Shown: one piece after another, positions 16,502 to 24,838 of the stretch
Position numbering within the stretch: position 1 is the stretch's first letter
How the letters are laid out: each line of letters opens with the position of its first letter
Assembly (NCBI GenBank): GCA_046331465.1
Contig: JAXLQV010000001.1
Coordinates: 372,001-436,000, forward strand
Length of the DNA stretch: 64,000 bases
Direction of reading: 5' to 3'
Source: UBA5066 sp046331465
GTDB lineage: Bacteria > Acidobacteriota > Thermoanaerobaculia > UBA5066
Notes under the pieces: generated by a model
The model's input: only the letters and a program-made list of their open reading frames with translations
Database searches by the model: none
What the model was told of the DNA's origin: nothing
Made by a program: the position numbers and the translations under genes

Positions 16502-17782
16502 TCAGGCGGGCGCGAGCCCGTAGGCGTCGCGCAGCACCTCGACGGGGTGCTTCACGGGGCGCCTCGTCCCCTGCGTGATCTGCACGCTCGCGAGGGCGCA
16601 GTCCGACGCGATGACGTCGGCGTTCGCGGCGAGGAGCGGGTCGAAGAGCTTCCGGCCGACCTTCATCGACTCCTCGAAGTACTCCACCTTCATCGCCCAC
16701 GTGCCGTCGTGCCCCGAGCACTTCTCCACCGTCGTCACCGTCGCCCCCGTCAGGGCGAGGAGGTCCGAGGCCTTGAAGCGGATCCGCTGCACGTTCAGGT
16801 GGCAGGGGAGGTGGTAGGCGACCGACTTCGGCGCGGCCTTGAAGTCGGTGTTCAGCTTCCCCTCCTGCTTCAGCTCCATCAGGAACTCGCAGAGGTCGCG
16901 CGTCGCGGCCGCGAGCGCCTTCGTGTCGGCGTCGTCGGGCGCGAGCCAGGGGTACTCCTTCTTCATCATCAGCGAGCAGGAGGGGCCGGGCGTGACGACC
17001 TTGTAGCCCTTCTCGATCCACCCCTTCAGCGCGCCGACCATCCCCTCGCGCGCCTTCTTCGCGGCGTCGAAGTCGCCCACGTCGAAGAACGGCATCCCGC
17101 AGCAGTGCGGGTAGTCGACCGCGACCTCGACGTTGCTCGCCTCGAGCACCTGGACGGCGGCCTTCCCGATCTCGGGGCGGTTCCACTCCACCGTGCAGGT
17201 GGGGAAGAGGACGACCTTCGCGACCGGCTCCTTCACCTTCGACGGCCCGCGCTTCTCGAACCAGCGGGTGAAGTTCTCCCAGACGAATTTCGGGAGCGCC
17301 TTCTCGCGGTGGACGCCGATCGTCTTCTCCATCGCCCAGCGGGCCATGGGGAGCGTATTCACGAAGTTGGCGATGGGTGCGACCGGCCGCGACACCTTCC
17401 CGAGGAGGTCGGGCTTCGTCAGCATCTTCTCCCGCACCGACAGCCCCTGCTCCTGCATCCGGAAGCGGCGGCTCTCGAGGACGGCGTGCGGGATGTCGAG
17501 CATCCACTTGTGGGGCGGCACGTAGGGGCACTGCGCCGGCGAGACGCAGATCTTGCACTCGTAGCAGAGGTCGACGAAGTCGTCGAGGACCTTCTTCGGG
17601 AGCTTCTCGGCGTCGCCGTCCACCTCCTCCGTGTCGAGCCCCTTGAACAGCACCTCGAACGAGGGGCAGAGCGAGAAGCAGCGGCGGCAGCCGTGGCAGA
17701 TCTCGGCGATCCGGTAGAGCTCCGTCGCCAGCGACTTCGGGTCGGTGATCTTCGCGGGGGTCAACGAGATCATGGCGCTCAC
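16502..17782 (-). CDS. (Fe-S)-binding CCG-domain protein, GlpC/HdrD-like
   Basis: This is a predicted electron-transfer protein of 426 residues. Two 4Fe-4S motifs lie near the N-terminus: CHGCRRCFSLCP, and CYECKICVSPAQCP, which has five rather than three residues before the last Cys. The first CCG domain is complete (FPTCTVEW then YPHCCGMPFF). The second reads PCHLN then KCSGHDG, with Ser in place of the middle Cys. Such modules pass electrons between dehydrogenases and quinone or thiol partners. No catalytic dehydrogenase subunit adjoins it; rubrerythrin and DUF3501 do. A second Met at codon 4 is an equally possible start. Confidence 0.85.
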   Translation of the reverse strand: MSAMISLTPAKITDPKSLATELYRIAEICHGCRRCFSLCPSFEVLFKGLDTEEVDGDAEKLPKKVLDDFVDLCYECKICVSPAQCPYVPPHKWMLDIPHAVLESRRFRMQEQGLSVREKMLTKPDLLGKVSRPVAPIANFVNTLPMARWAMEKTIGVHREKALPKFVWENFTRWFEKRGPSKVKEPVAKVVLFPTCTVEWNRPEIGKAAVQVLEASNVEVAVDYPHCCGMPFFDVGDFDAAKKAREGMVGALKGWIEKGYKVVTPGPSCSLMMKKEYPWLAPDDADTKALAAATRDLCEFLMELKQEGKLNTDFKAAPKSVAYHLPCHLNVQRIRFKASDLLALTGATVTTVEKCSGHDGTWAMKVEYFEESMKVGRKLFDPLLAANADVIASDCALASVQITQGTRRPVKHPVEVLRDAYGLAPA

Positions 17783-17875
17783 TCCTGGAACGAAGACGGC
17801 GGGGGCGGAGTCGTCTCCGCGCCCCGCCGTTCGCTCGTCGCCCGGGACGAGGGGAACCGGGAGTTCGGCGGGGCC

Positions 17876-18298
17876 TTACGCGTTCATACCGGCGAGGAGC
17901 TTCGAGAAGCGGTTCGCGTGCGACTTCTCGGCGCGCGCGAGCGTCTCGAACCAGTCGGCGACCTCGGCGAAGCCCTCCTCGCGGGCGGTCTTCGCGAAGG
18001 ACGGGTACATCTGCGTGTACTCGTAGGTCTCGCCCTCCACGGCCGACTTCAGGTTCAGCTCGGTCGTCCCGAACGGCAGCCCGGTGGCGGGGTCGCCGGC
18101 CGACTTCAGGTAGTCCATGTGGCCGTGCGCGTGGCCCGTCTCGCCCTCGGCGGTGTCGCGGAAGTTGCCGGCGATCTCGGGGTACCCCTCGATGTCGGCC
18201 TTGTCGGCGAAGTAGAGGTAGCGCCGGTTCGCCTGGCTCTCGCCGGCGAACGCGTGCATGAGGTTCTCGTGAGTCTTCGTTCCCTTCAGCTCGGCCAT
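17876..18298 (-). CDS. Rubrerythrin without rubredoxin domain
   Basis: This is a non-haem di-iron peroxidase-type protein of 140 residues. The four-helix ferritin-like core has ligand motifs HAFAGESQANRRY, AEGETGHAHGH, EGETYEYTQMY and ARAEKSHANRF (two ExxH pairs). The C-terminal rubredoxin (CxxC pairs) of classical rubrerythrin is absent, so an outside electron donor is needed. The adjacent Fe-S protein is a natural candidate. A strong ribosome site (AGGAGG) precedes the ATG. The promoter upstream carries an A/T-rich inverted repeat over the -10. Confidence 0.93.
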   Translation of the reverse strand: MAELKGTKTHENLMHAFAGESQANRRYLYFADKADIEGYPEIAGNFRDTAEGETGHAHGHMDYLKSAGDPATGLPFGTTELNLKSAVEGETYEYTQMYPSFAKTAREEGFAEVADWFETLARAEKSHANRFSKLLAGMNA

Positions 18299-18323
18299 CG
18301 GACCCTCCTGTCTGGAATTTTTT

Positions 18324-18354
18324 TTAAACTAGTTCTAACGAAAAGAGGCGTCAA
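18324..18354 (-). promoter_or_regulatory. Rubrerythrin promoter with PerR-like inverted repeat
   Basis: On the minus strand TTGACG (18354-18349) and TAGTTT (18331-18326) are 17 bases apart. The 15-base near-palindrome TTAGAACTAGTTTAA (18338-18324) covers the -10 and agrees with the PerR consensus TTATAATNATTATAA at 11 of 14 defined positions by my count. A Fur-family peroxide repressor is therefore a reasonable guess. The regulator itself is not in the window. Confidence 0.5.
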
Positions 18355-18398
18355 GTAGGACGAAAGGGCTACGAACAGAGGGTTCTCACGCGTAGGTC

Positions 18399-18428
18399 TC
18401 GACAGATTTTCTAGACGTCATCTAAAAT
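18399..18428 (+). promoter_or_regulatory. Probable trxB promoter overlapped by an inverted repeat
   Basis: TCGACA (18399-18404) and TAAAAT (18423-18428) lie 18 bases apart. An imperfect inverted repeat, ATTTTCTAGA (18406-18415) against TCTAAAAT (18421-18428), fills the spacer and -10, the usual place for a repressor site. It is about 220 bases before the trxB start. The rest of the 353-base gap before trxB holds the rubrerythrin promoter and a single repeat arm. Confidence 0.45.
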
Positions 18429-18593
18429 AGCGTGGACCGCCGTCCGGGTTCGCGTCGCGGGCGCCGGCCAACCGTCGGACAACCGAACGGACCATATCAA
18501 ACGAGAGCAGAAGCCGGTCGCTCGTCTTCAGGAGCGCGCCCCGGCTCGCCGCCGGGTGCAGAATCGACGCCCGGAACCGGATCCGGGTCCCTT

Positions 18594-18624
18594 GGGGTCA
18601 GGTCTGCAATCTACACTCTGCGCG
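18594..18624 (+). repeat. Single left arm of the palindromic repeat in the trxB leader
   Basis: It begins GGGGTCAGGTCTGCAATC and ends CACTCTGCGCG, the same order as the left arm of the full hairpins. It ends 27 bases before the trxB start. It is the only copy not directly after a stop codon. Confidence 0.92.
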
Positions 18625-18651
18625 CCGGGCCGCGGCCGTAGCGAGGAACAG

Positions 18652-19590
18652 ATGCCGAACAAGAGCCACTACCACGTCGCGATCATCGGGTCGGGCCCCG
18701 CAGGGCTCACCGCCGCCATCTACGCCTCCCGCGCGAACCTCGAGCCGGTCGTCTTCGAGGGGGTCCAGCCCGGCGGGCAGCTCACCACGACGACCGAGGT
18801 CGAGAACTATCCCGGCTTCGAGCACGGCATCCAGGGCCCCGAGCTGATGGACGTCACGCGCAGGCAGGCCGTCCGGTTCGGCGCCGAGATCGTGAACGAC
18901 ACCGTCGTCGACGCCGACCTCGACGTTCGCCCCTTCGTCCTCTCCCTCGAGACCGGCGCGAAGGTCACGTGCGACGCCCTCATCGTCGCGTCGGGCGCCT
19001 CGGCCAAGTACCTCGGCCTCCCGAGCGAGAGGAAGCTCATGGGCCACGGCGTCTCCGCCTGCGCCACGTGCGACGGCTTCTTCTTCCGCGGCAAGGAGGT
19101 CGCCATCGTCGGCGGCGGCGACACCGCGATGGAAGAGGCGACCTTCCTCACGAAGTTCGCGACGAAGGTCTGGCTCGTCCACCGGCGCCACGAGTTCCGC
19201 GCCTCGAAGATCATGTCGCAGCGGGTCCTCGACAACCCGAAGATCGAGGTCGTCTGGGACAGCACGATCACCGAGATCCTCGGCGAGCCCGAGACGGGCG
19301 TTCGCGGCATCCGCGTGAAGAACCTCAAGACCGGCGACGAGCGCGAGATCCCGGTGCAGGGCTACTTCTCGGCCATCGGCCACGAGCCGAACACGAAGAT
19401 CTTCCGCGGCAAGCTCGCGATGAACGACGTCGGCTACCTCGAGGTGAAGCACCCGACGACGTACGCCTCCGTCGAAGGCGTCTTCGCCGCCGGCGACGTC
19501 GCCGACCACATCTACCGCCAGGCCATCAGCGCCGCGGGCGAGGGCTGCAAGAGCGCCATCGACGCCGAGCGCTGGCTCGCCTCCCGGTAA
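18652..19590 (+). CDS. trxB: Thioredoxin-disulfide reductase
   Basis: It reduces thioredoxin with NADPH through FAD and a redox-active disulfide. It has 312 residues. The FAD motif GSGPAGLTAAIYASRA is at residues 13-28, active-site CATCDG has Cys137 and Cys140, the NADPH motif is VGGGDTAMEEATFL, and the C-terminal FAD motif is VFAAGDVADHIYRQA. The ATG at 18652 is preferred over an in-frame upstream one because homology begins there and GAGGAA lies before it. It is divergent from rubrerythrin, which fits an oxidative-stress neighbourhood. Confidence 0.96.
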   Translation: MPNKSHYHVAIIGSGPAGLTAAIYASRANLEPVVFEGVQPGGQLTTTTEVENYPGFEHGIQGPELMDVTRRQAVRFGAEIVNDTVVDADLDVRPFVLSLETGAKVTCDALIVASGASAKYLGLPSERKLMGHGVSACATCDGFFFRGKEVAIVGGGDTAMEEATFLTKFATKVWLVHRRHEFRASKIMSQRVLDNPKIEVVWDSTITEILGEPETGVRGIRVKNLKTGDEREIPVQGYFSAIGHEPNTKIFRGKLAMNDVGYLEVKHPTTYASVEGVFAAGDVADHIYRQAISAAGEGCKSAIDAERWLASR

Positions 19591-19596
19591 TCCCGC

Positions 19597-19661
19597 GGGG
19601 TCTGGTCTGCACTCTACACTCTGCGCGCGACGCGCAGAGTGTAGAGTGCAGACCAGACCCC
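19597..19661. repeat. Full palindromic repeat, copy B (31-base perfect arms, 3-base loop)
   Basis: Arms 19597-19627 and 19631-19661 are exact reverse complements; the loop is CGA. The left arm begins GGGGTCTGGTCTGCACTC. It fills nearly the whole 72-base gap between the convergent stops of trxB and the Omp85-like gene. Confidence 0.97.
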
Positions 19662-19662
19662 G

Positions 19663-21324
19663 CTAGAACGCCTGGCCGCTCGAGAAGGAGAGGAGCCAGC
19701 CGGTGCGGCCCTGGGGGTCGGGCCGGAACGCGCGGGCGATGTCCATCCGGAGGAGCGTGTTCACGCCCGCGCGGGGGAGGCCGATCCGCAGCCCGATGCC
19801 CGCGTCGGCGAGCCTCCACCAGCCGTCGGGGTCGCCCCACGAGATCCCGCCGTCGGCGAACGCGGCGACCCCGAGGACGGCGATCCTCGCCAGGTCGGGG
19901 ACGAGGACGAACCTCACCTCGGCGTTCGCGGTGGCGTTCCCCTCGCCCGACACGGCGTAGAGCTTGTAGCCCCGGACGCCGTTCTGCCCGTCGAGCTGGA
20001 TCTGGTACTCCGGGTCCGAGTTCCAGGCCTGGCGCACGGCGAGCCGCGTCGCGACGAGGAAGCGCCCGACGGGCCACCAGCCGCGAACGGCGGCGCGGAC
20101 GCGGGCGTTCTGGAAGCCGCCGTCGAGCCGCGTCTCGGCCGCGACGCTGAAGAGCGAGAACCCGGCGCCGACGAGCGTCCCGACCGAGCCGGCGAAGCGG
20201 ACGCGCGCCGCGCCGTCCGACTCGAGCGCGGGGAACGACCCGGCCACGTCGACGCGCCCCACCGGGGCGAGGTTGAAGTCCTCGTCGCGGCCGAGCTGCT
20301 CGTAGTTCTGCCGGACGATCCAGTCCCGCGCCTCGCGCTGGTAGCCGATCCCGGTCCAGAGGAACGACCTGCCGTCGGGAGGCGGGGGAGGGCCGAAGCT
20401 CCCCTGCGCGAGGTCGACCTTCTCGGGCCCGAAGAAGGCGATCATGCGGTGGGCGACGTCGCCCCGGACCCCGACGAGGAGCCCCCCCTCCAGCTCCACG
20501 CGCCGCTCGTCCTTCTGCCACACCGCGACCTCGTTCCCTCCGGCGTACTGCTTCGTCTCGAAGGTCGCCTGCCGGTAGAAGACGGAGCCGGCGTAGGGGG
20601 TCTGGAGGCTGTCGAAGACGCGGTAGAGCGCGAACTCCGTCGCCTGCCCATCCGAGAGGTCCGAGGCCGAGACGCGGGCGGCCCACCGCGAGCCGAAGAG
20701 CTGCGGCTCGAGCCACGTGAGCGAGCGCGAGATCCGCTCGGTCCCCTTGTCGTACCTGAACCCGAGGCTGCGGCCGCTCCCGAAGAGGTTCCCTTCCTCG
20801 ATCCCGAACTGGTAGGTCAGCTTCCCGCCCTTGCTCGAGATCGCGACCCGCGGGATGAGCGTCCAGTTGTCGCCCGTCTCCACGACGACCTTCGTCCCCT
20901 CGGAGCGCACGGTGACGTGGCGGAAGAGCTGTGTCGCGCGCAGCCGGCGCTCGGCCTCGGCGAGGGCCTCCGGGTCGAGCGGGTCCCCCGGCTTGAGGAG
21001 CAGCTCGCGCCGGATGTAGCGCTCGCGCGTCTCGGAGTGGAGCGTGTTCGCGAGGCCGTAGGGGATGAAGGCCCTGGCGGCGTCGGCGGCGGAGAAGACG
21101 TCCTCGCGGACGACGACGATCTCCGAGATCGGCGGCCATGCGACCTTCGGCTCCTCCGGCCCCTTCGCGTCCGTCGCGCCCGCGGCCGCCGCCACCGCCG
21201 GCTCCTTCAGGTCCCCGGCCGGGGCGGGAGCGGCGGCGAGGAGGCCGGCGAACGCGAAGAAGCCGAGGCCCGTGCGTACGGCGCGAAACCCCGCTTCCGG
21301 AAGACGTCGTCGCCCGCTGCTCAC
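19663..21324 (-). CDS. Omp85/BamA-TamA-like outer membrane protein with one POTRA-like domain
   Basis: An outer-membrane beta-barrel of the Omp85 superfamily, 553 residues from the chosen GTG. A signal-like stretch (GLGFFAFAGLLAAAPAPAGD) comes first. A single POTRA-like domain follows, ending in GDPLDPEALAEAERRLRATQ and FRHVTVRSEGTKVVVETG. The rest is strand-rich barrel, with GVRGYKLYAVSGEGNATANA near the C-terminus matching the conserved Omp85 loop region, and a final Phe. One POTRA is fewer than BamA (five) or TamA (three), so it is a specialised member of unknown cargo. An ATG pair at 21375/21372 is an alternative start. Confidence 0.8.
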   Translation of the reverse strand: MSSGRRRLPEAGFRAVRTGLGFFAFAGLLAAAPAPAGDLKEPAVAAAAGATDAKGPEEPKVAWPPISEIVVVREDVFSAADAARAFIPYGLANTLHSETRERYIRRELLLKPGDPLDPEALAEAERRLRATQLFRHVTVRSEGTKVVVETGDNWTLIPRVAISSKGGKLTYQFGIEEGNLFGSGRSLGFRYDKGTERISRSLTWLEPQLFGSRWAARVSASDLSDGQATEFALYRVFDSLQTPYAGSVFYRQATFETKQYAGGNEVAVWQKDERRVELEGGLLVGVRGDVAHRMIAFFGPEKVDLAQGSFGPPPPPDGRSFLWTGIGYQREARDWIVRQNYEQLGRDEDFNLAPVGRVDVAGSFPALESDGAARVRFAGSVGTLVGAGFSLFSVAAETRLDGGFQNARVRAAVRGWWPVGRFLVATRLAVRQAWNSDPEYQIQLDGQNGVRGYKLYAVSGEGNATANAEVRFVLVPDLARIAVLGVAAFADGGISWGDPDGWWRLADAGIGLRIGLPRAGVNTLLRMDIARAFRPDPQGRTGWLLSFSSGQAF

Positions 21325-21382
21325 GCCGCCAGAGGATACGCGGAGCGGTGTCCCCGGAGCGCGTTCGGGCATCATCGCGGCG

Positions 21383-23053
21383 ATGGCCTCGCCGCTCGCC
21401 GCCGCGCTCCTCCTCTCCTCGCAGGCCGCTCTTCCCCCGGCGCCCGTCGCCGTCGTTCCGCGGCCCGTCCGTCTCGAGCGGGGAGAGGGAACGTTCGTCC
21501 TCGGCCCGGCCACGCGACTCCGCGCCGACGCGAGCCTCCGGCGGACGGCCGAGCTCCTGCAGGAGGAGCTGCGGCGGGCCACGGGATGGCCCTTCCCTCT
21601 CCTCGACGGCGCCGCGCGGGCGGTCCCGGCCTCGCCGGAGATCCGACTCCGGATCGACCGGAGCCTCGCGTCCCTCGGCCCCGAGGGCTACCGGCTCACG
21701 TCGACCCCGAGAGGCGTCGAGATCGCGGCCCCGGCGGCGGCGGGGGCCTTCTACGGCGTTCAGACACTGCGCCAGCTCCTCCCGCCCCAGCTCTTCCGCC
21801 GGGCGGTCACGCCGGGCGTCCGCTGGGAGGTCCCCGCCGTGCGGGTCGAGGACCGTCCCCGCTTCTCCTGGCGCGGCTCGCACCTCGACGTCGCGCGCCA
21901 CTTCATGCCGAAGAGGGCCGTCCTCGACCACATCGACCTCATGGCGCTCCACAAGCTCAACGTCTTCCACTGGCACCTCACCGACGACCAGGGGTGGCGG
22001 CTCGAGATCCGGAAGTACCCGCGCCTCGTCGAGGTCGGCTCCCGCCGCCGCGAGTCGCAGCTCGGGCGCGACGAGGAGAAGGGGGACGGAACCCCGCACG
22101 GCGGCTTCTACACGCAGGACGACGTCCGCGAGGTCGTCCGCTACGCCGCGGAGCGCTTCGTCACCGTCGTCCCCGAGATCGAGATGCCCGGGCACGCGCA
22201 GGCGATCCTCGCGGCCTACCCGGAGCTCGGCAACACGACCGATCCCGTCGAGGTCTGGACGCGGTGGGGGATCTCCGAGCGGGTCCTCTCCGTCGACGAC
22301 CGGACGATCGCGTTCCTCACCGACGTCCTCGCCGAGGTCGTCGACCTCTTCCCGTCGCCCTTCGTCCACGTCGGCGGGGACGAGGTCCCGCCCCGCGAGT
22401 GGAACGAGAGCCCGGCCGCCCGCGCGCGGATGCGCGAGACGGGCGCCCGGGACGCCGAGGAGCTCCACTCGTGGCTGATGGGGCGCGTCGGGGCATTCCT
22501 CGCCTCGAAGGGGCGCCGCCTCGTCGGCTGGGACGAGATCCTCGACGGCGGCCCGGCCGTCCCGGGCGCGGTCGTCATGAGCTGGCGCAGGGCGAAGAGC
22601 GGTCTCGACGCGGTGCGCGCCGGCCACGACGTCGTCATGGCCCCGATGAGCCACACCTACCTCGACTACTACCAGTCGAAGGAGCCGGGCGAGCCGCTCG
22701 CCATCGGCGGCTTCCTCCCGCTCGAGACGGTCTACGCGTTCGAGCCGGTCCCCCCGGAGCTCGAGGGAGGGGATCGGGCGTCCTGCGTCCTCGGCGCCCA
22801 GGCGCAGCTCTGGACCGAGTTCATGGCGACCCCGGAGGCGGTCCAGTACATGGCCTGGCCCCGCCTCGCCGCCCTCGCCGAGGTCGTCTGGTCCCCCCGC
22901 GAAGCGCGCGACCTCGCCGACTTCCGCGCCCGCCTCGCCCCCCACCTCGCCCGCCTCGACGCCCTCGGCGTCTCCTACCGGGGAGGGGGGTCAGGGAAGC
23001 CTCCGGGCTTTGACATTCCGGGCGGGGGCAGGTATGTTCGTCGGCCCTTTTGA
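21383..23053 (+). CDS. Beta-N-acetylhexosaminidase, GH20
   Basis: It hydrolyses terminal beta-linked GlcNAc/GalNAc. It has 556 residues. A signal-like N-terminus (ASPLAAALLLSSQAALPPAP) precedes the GH20b domain (about residues 25-160) and the TIM-barrel (about 165-520) with GSHLDVARHFMP, HKLNVFHWHLTDDQGWR, EIEMPGHAQA and the catalytic Asp-Glu pair in HVGGDEVP (residues 329-336). It lies 58 bases from the divergent Omp85-like start. The last codons (GGRYVRRPF) are encoded by the rplU promoter region, so the exact C-terminus may have no function. Confidence 0.93.
   Translation: MASPLAAALLLSSQAALPPAPVAVVPRPVRLERGEGTFVLGPATRLRADASLRRTAELLQEELRRATGWPFPLLDGAARAVPASPEIRLRIDRSLASLGPEGYRLTSTPRGVEIAAPAAAGAFYGVQTLRQLLPPQLFRRAVTPGVRWEVPAVRVEDRPRFSWRGSHLDVARHFMPKRAVLDHIDLMALHKLNVFHWHLTDDQGWRLEIRKYPRLVEVGSRRRESQLGRDEEKGDGTPHGGFYTQDDVREVVRYAAERFVTVVPEIEMPGHAQAILAAYPELGNTTDPVEVWTRWGISERVLSVDDRTIAFLTDVLAEVVDLFPSPFVHVGGDEVPPREWNESPAARARMRETGARDAEELHSWLMGRVGAFLASKGRRLVGWDEILDGGPAVPGAVVMSWRRAKSGLDAVRAGHDVVMAPMSHTYLDYYQSKEPGEPLAIGGFLPLETVYAFEPVPPELEGGDRASCVLGAQAQLWTEFMATPEAVQYMAWPRLAALAEVVWSPREARDLADFRARLAPHLARLDALGVSYRGGGSGKPPGFDIPGGGRYVRRPF
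23010..23038 (+). promoter_or_regulatory. rplU-rpmA-obgE promoter inside the end of the GH20 gene
   Basis: A perfect -35 TTGACA (23010-23015) and TATGTT (23033-23038) are separated by exactly 17 bases. Both lie within the last 15 codons of the hexosaminidase frame. The start codon of rplU is 38 bases beyond the -10, which leaves a short leader. Confidence 0.8.
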
Positions 23054-23075
23054 CCCGAGGTCGGGGGAGGAATCG

Positions 23076-23396
23076 ATGTACGCCGTCATCCGCACCGGGG
23101 GGAAGCAGGTCAGGGTCGCCAAGGGCGACGTCATCCAGATCGAGCGCTTCCACGACAAGACGTTCACCAAGGGCGATGCGCTCGAGCTGCCCGAGGTCCT
23201 GGCCGTTGGCGAGGGGGAAACCCTCCGCCTCGGCAACCCGCTCGTTTCCGGCGCGTCCGTCAAGGGCGTCGTCGTGCGCGAGACGCGGGGACCGAAGCTC
23301 ATCGTCTACAAGAAGAAGAAGCGCAAGGGGTTCCAGCGGTCCCACGGGCACCGCCAGAACCTCGTCGAAGTCCGGATCGAGTCGATCTCGGCCTGA
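23076..23396 (+). CDS. rplU: Ribosomal protein bL21
   Basis: A structural protein of the 50S subunit, 106 residues, normal length. It opens MYAVIRTGGKQVRVAKGDVI and has the C-terminal signature KKRKGFQRSHGHRQ, followed by EVRIESI. GGGGGAGG lies before the ATG. It is followed by rpmA after 21 bases, the standard pair. Confidence 0.98.
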   Translation: MYAVIRTGGKQVRVAKGDVIQIERFHDKTFTKGDALELPEVLAVGEGETLRLGNPLVSGASVKGVVVRETRGPKLIVYKKKKRKGFQRSHGHRQNLVEVRIESISA

Positions 23397-23417
23397 GACC
23401 CCTGAGAGGAAGCTGCG

Positions 23418-23705
23418 ATGGCTCACAAAAAAGGTCAGGGTTCCTCCCGCAACGGCCGCGACTCGAACGCCCAGCGCCTCGGCGTGAAGCGCTTCGCGGG
23501 CCAGTGGGTCACGGGCGGCTCGATCCTGGTCCGGCAGCGGGGAACCCCGCTCAAGCCGGGCCTGAACGTCGGCCGCGCCAAGGACGACTCGCTCTTCGCG
23601 ATGGTCGACGGCATCGTCGACTTCAAGGACCGGGGCCGCGAGGGCCGCTACGTCAGCGTGAAGCCGTGCGCCCAGCCCGGCTCCGAGGCCGCGGCCGCCA
23701 ACTGA
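23418..23705 (+). CDS. rpmA: Ribosomal protein bL27
   Basis: A 50S protein whose N-terminal tail reaches the peptidyl-transferase centre; 95 residues. The start MAHKKGQGSSRNGRDSNAQR and VKRFAGQWVTGGSILVRQRG are diagnostic. There is no N-terminal cleaved extension of the Firmicutes kind. It ends 56 bases before obgE. That gap holds a GC-rich inverted repeat (GGGCGCCCGCGAGGGCGCCC) at about 23714, a possible attenuator. Confidence 0.98.
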   Translation: MAHKKGQGSSRNGRDSNAQRLGVKRFAGQWVTGGSILVRQRGTPLKPGLNVGRAKDDSLFAMVDGIVDFKDRGREGRYVSVKPCAQPGSEAAAAN

Positions 23706-23761
23706 TCCGCTGAGGGCGCCCGCGAGGGCGCCCTTCGCGGCAACTCCGGCGCACGCGTTCG

Positions 23762-24838
23762 ATGTTCCTCGACGAAGCGTCGATACAGGTCTCGGCCGGC
23801 GACGGCGGCAACGGCTGCGTCGCGTTCCGTCGCGAGAAGGGCGAGCCTCACGGCGGCCCCAACGGCGGCGACGGAGGCGACGGCGGCAGCGTGCGCATCG
23901 TCGCCGACGAGGGCCTCAACACCCTCTACCCCTTCCGCTTCAAGAAGCGGTTCGTGGCCGGCCGTGGCCAGCACGGCATGGGCTCGAACTGCACGGGGAA
24001 GAAGGGCGCGAACATCGAGATCTCCGTCCCCGTCGGCACGATCGTCAAGGACGCCGACTCGGGCGAGGTCCTCGGGGACCTCGCCGAGCACGGGCAGGTC
24101 CTCCTCGTCGCGCAGGGGGGCCGCGGCGGCCGCGGCAACCAGCACTTCGCCACCCCCACGCACCGCACGCCGCGGCGGGCCGAGCCCGGCACCGAGGGCG
24201 AGCGTCGCTCGCTCGCGCTCGAGCTGAAGCTCCTCGCCGACGTCGCCCTCGTCGGCTTCCCGAACGCCGGCAAGTCGACGCTCATCGCCGCCATCTCGGC
24301 CGCGCGCCCGAAGATCGCCGACTACCCCTTCACGACGCTCGTCCCGAACCTCGGCGTCGTCTCGTGGGAACGCTTCAAGACCTTCGTCGCCGCCGACGTC
24401 CCCGGCCTCATCGAGGGGGCGAGCGAGGGGCACGGCCTCGGCATCCGGTTCCTCCGGCACGTCGAGCGCTCGCGGCTCATCTGCCACCTCGTCGACGCCG
24501 CCGCGCTCGACCCCGACGACCCCGACGCCGCGGCCGAGAAGGCCGTCTCGGTCATCGAGGGCGAGCTCGAGGCCTTCGCGCCCGAGCTCGCGGCGCGCGA
24601 GCGGGTCCTCTGCGCGAACAAGATCGAGATCGCGAGCCGCGAGCAGGTCGCCGCGGTGAGGTCCGCCGCGTCGCGTCGCGGCCTCCGCTTCTTCGCCATC
24701 TCGGGCGCGGCCCACAAGGGCCTCGACCCGCTCGTCACCTGGCTCGGCAGCCGGCTCGAGGAGATGGGCGCGAGGCCCGTGCCCGTCCTCCCCGTCGAGA
24801 GCCGCGTCCCGCCCGCAGGGGAGGACCCCGATGCGTAA
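23762..24838 (+). CDS. obgE: Obg family GTPase
   Basis: A ribosome-assembly and stress GTPase of 358 residues. The glycine-rich Obg domain occupies residues 1-158 (GDGGNGCVAFRREKGEPHGG, GGRGGRGNQHFATP). The G domain follows with P-loop GFPNAGKSTLI near residue 164, DVPGLIEGASEGHGLG (G3) and NKIE (G4). The C-terminal extra domain seen in some Obg proteins is short or lacking. Its end overlaps nadD by eight bases. Confidence 0.97.
   Translation: MFLDEASIQVSAGDGGNGCVAFRREKGEPHGGPNGGDGGDGGSVRIVADEGLNTLYPFRFKKRFVAGRGQHGMGSNCTGKKGANIEISVPVGTIVKDADSGEVLGDLAEHGQVLLVAQGGRGGRGNQHFATPTHRTPRRAEPGTEGERRSLALELKLLADVALVGFPNAGKSTLIAAISAARPKIADYPFTTLVPNLGVVSWERFKTFVAADVPGLIEGASEGHGLGIRFLRHVERSRLICHLVDAAALDPDDPDAAAEKAVSVIEGELEAFAPELAARERVLCANKIEIASREQVAAVRSAASRRGLRFFAISGAAHKGLDPLVTWLGSRLEEMGARPVPVLPVESRVPPAGEDPDA

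Noticed and set aside
18556..18651. N-terminal extension of TrxB from an upstream ATG
   Set aside because: The extra 32 codons run through the repeat arm and match nothing in TrxB; the standard start is at 18652.
19591..19662. Short peptides such as GSGLHSTLCA encoded across the repeats
   Set aside because: These recur only because the repeat is open in several frames; there is no ribosome site and no conservation beyond the repeat DNA itself.
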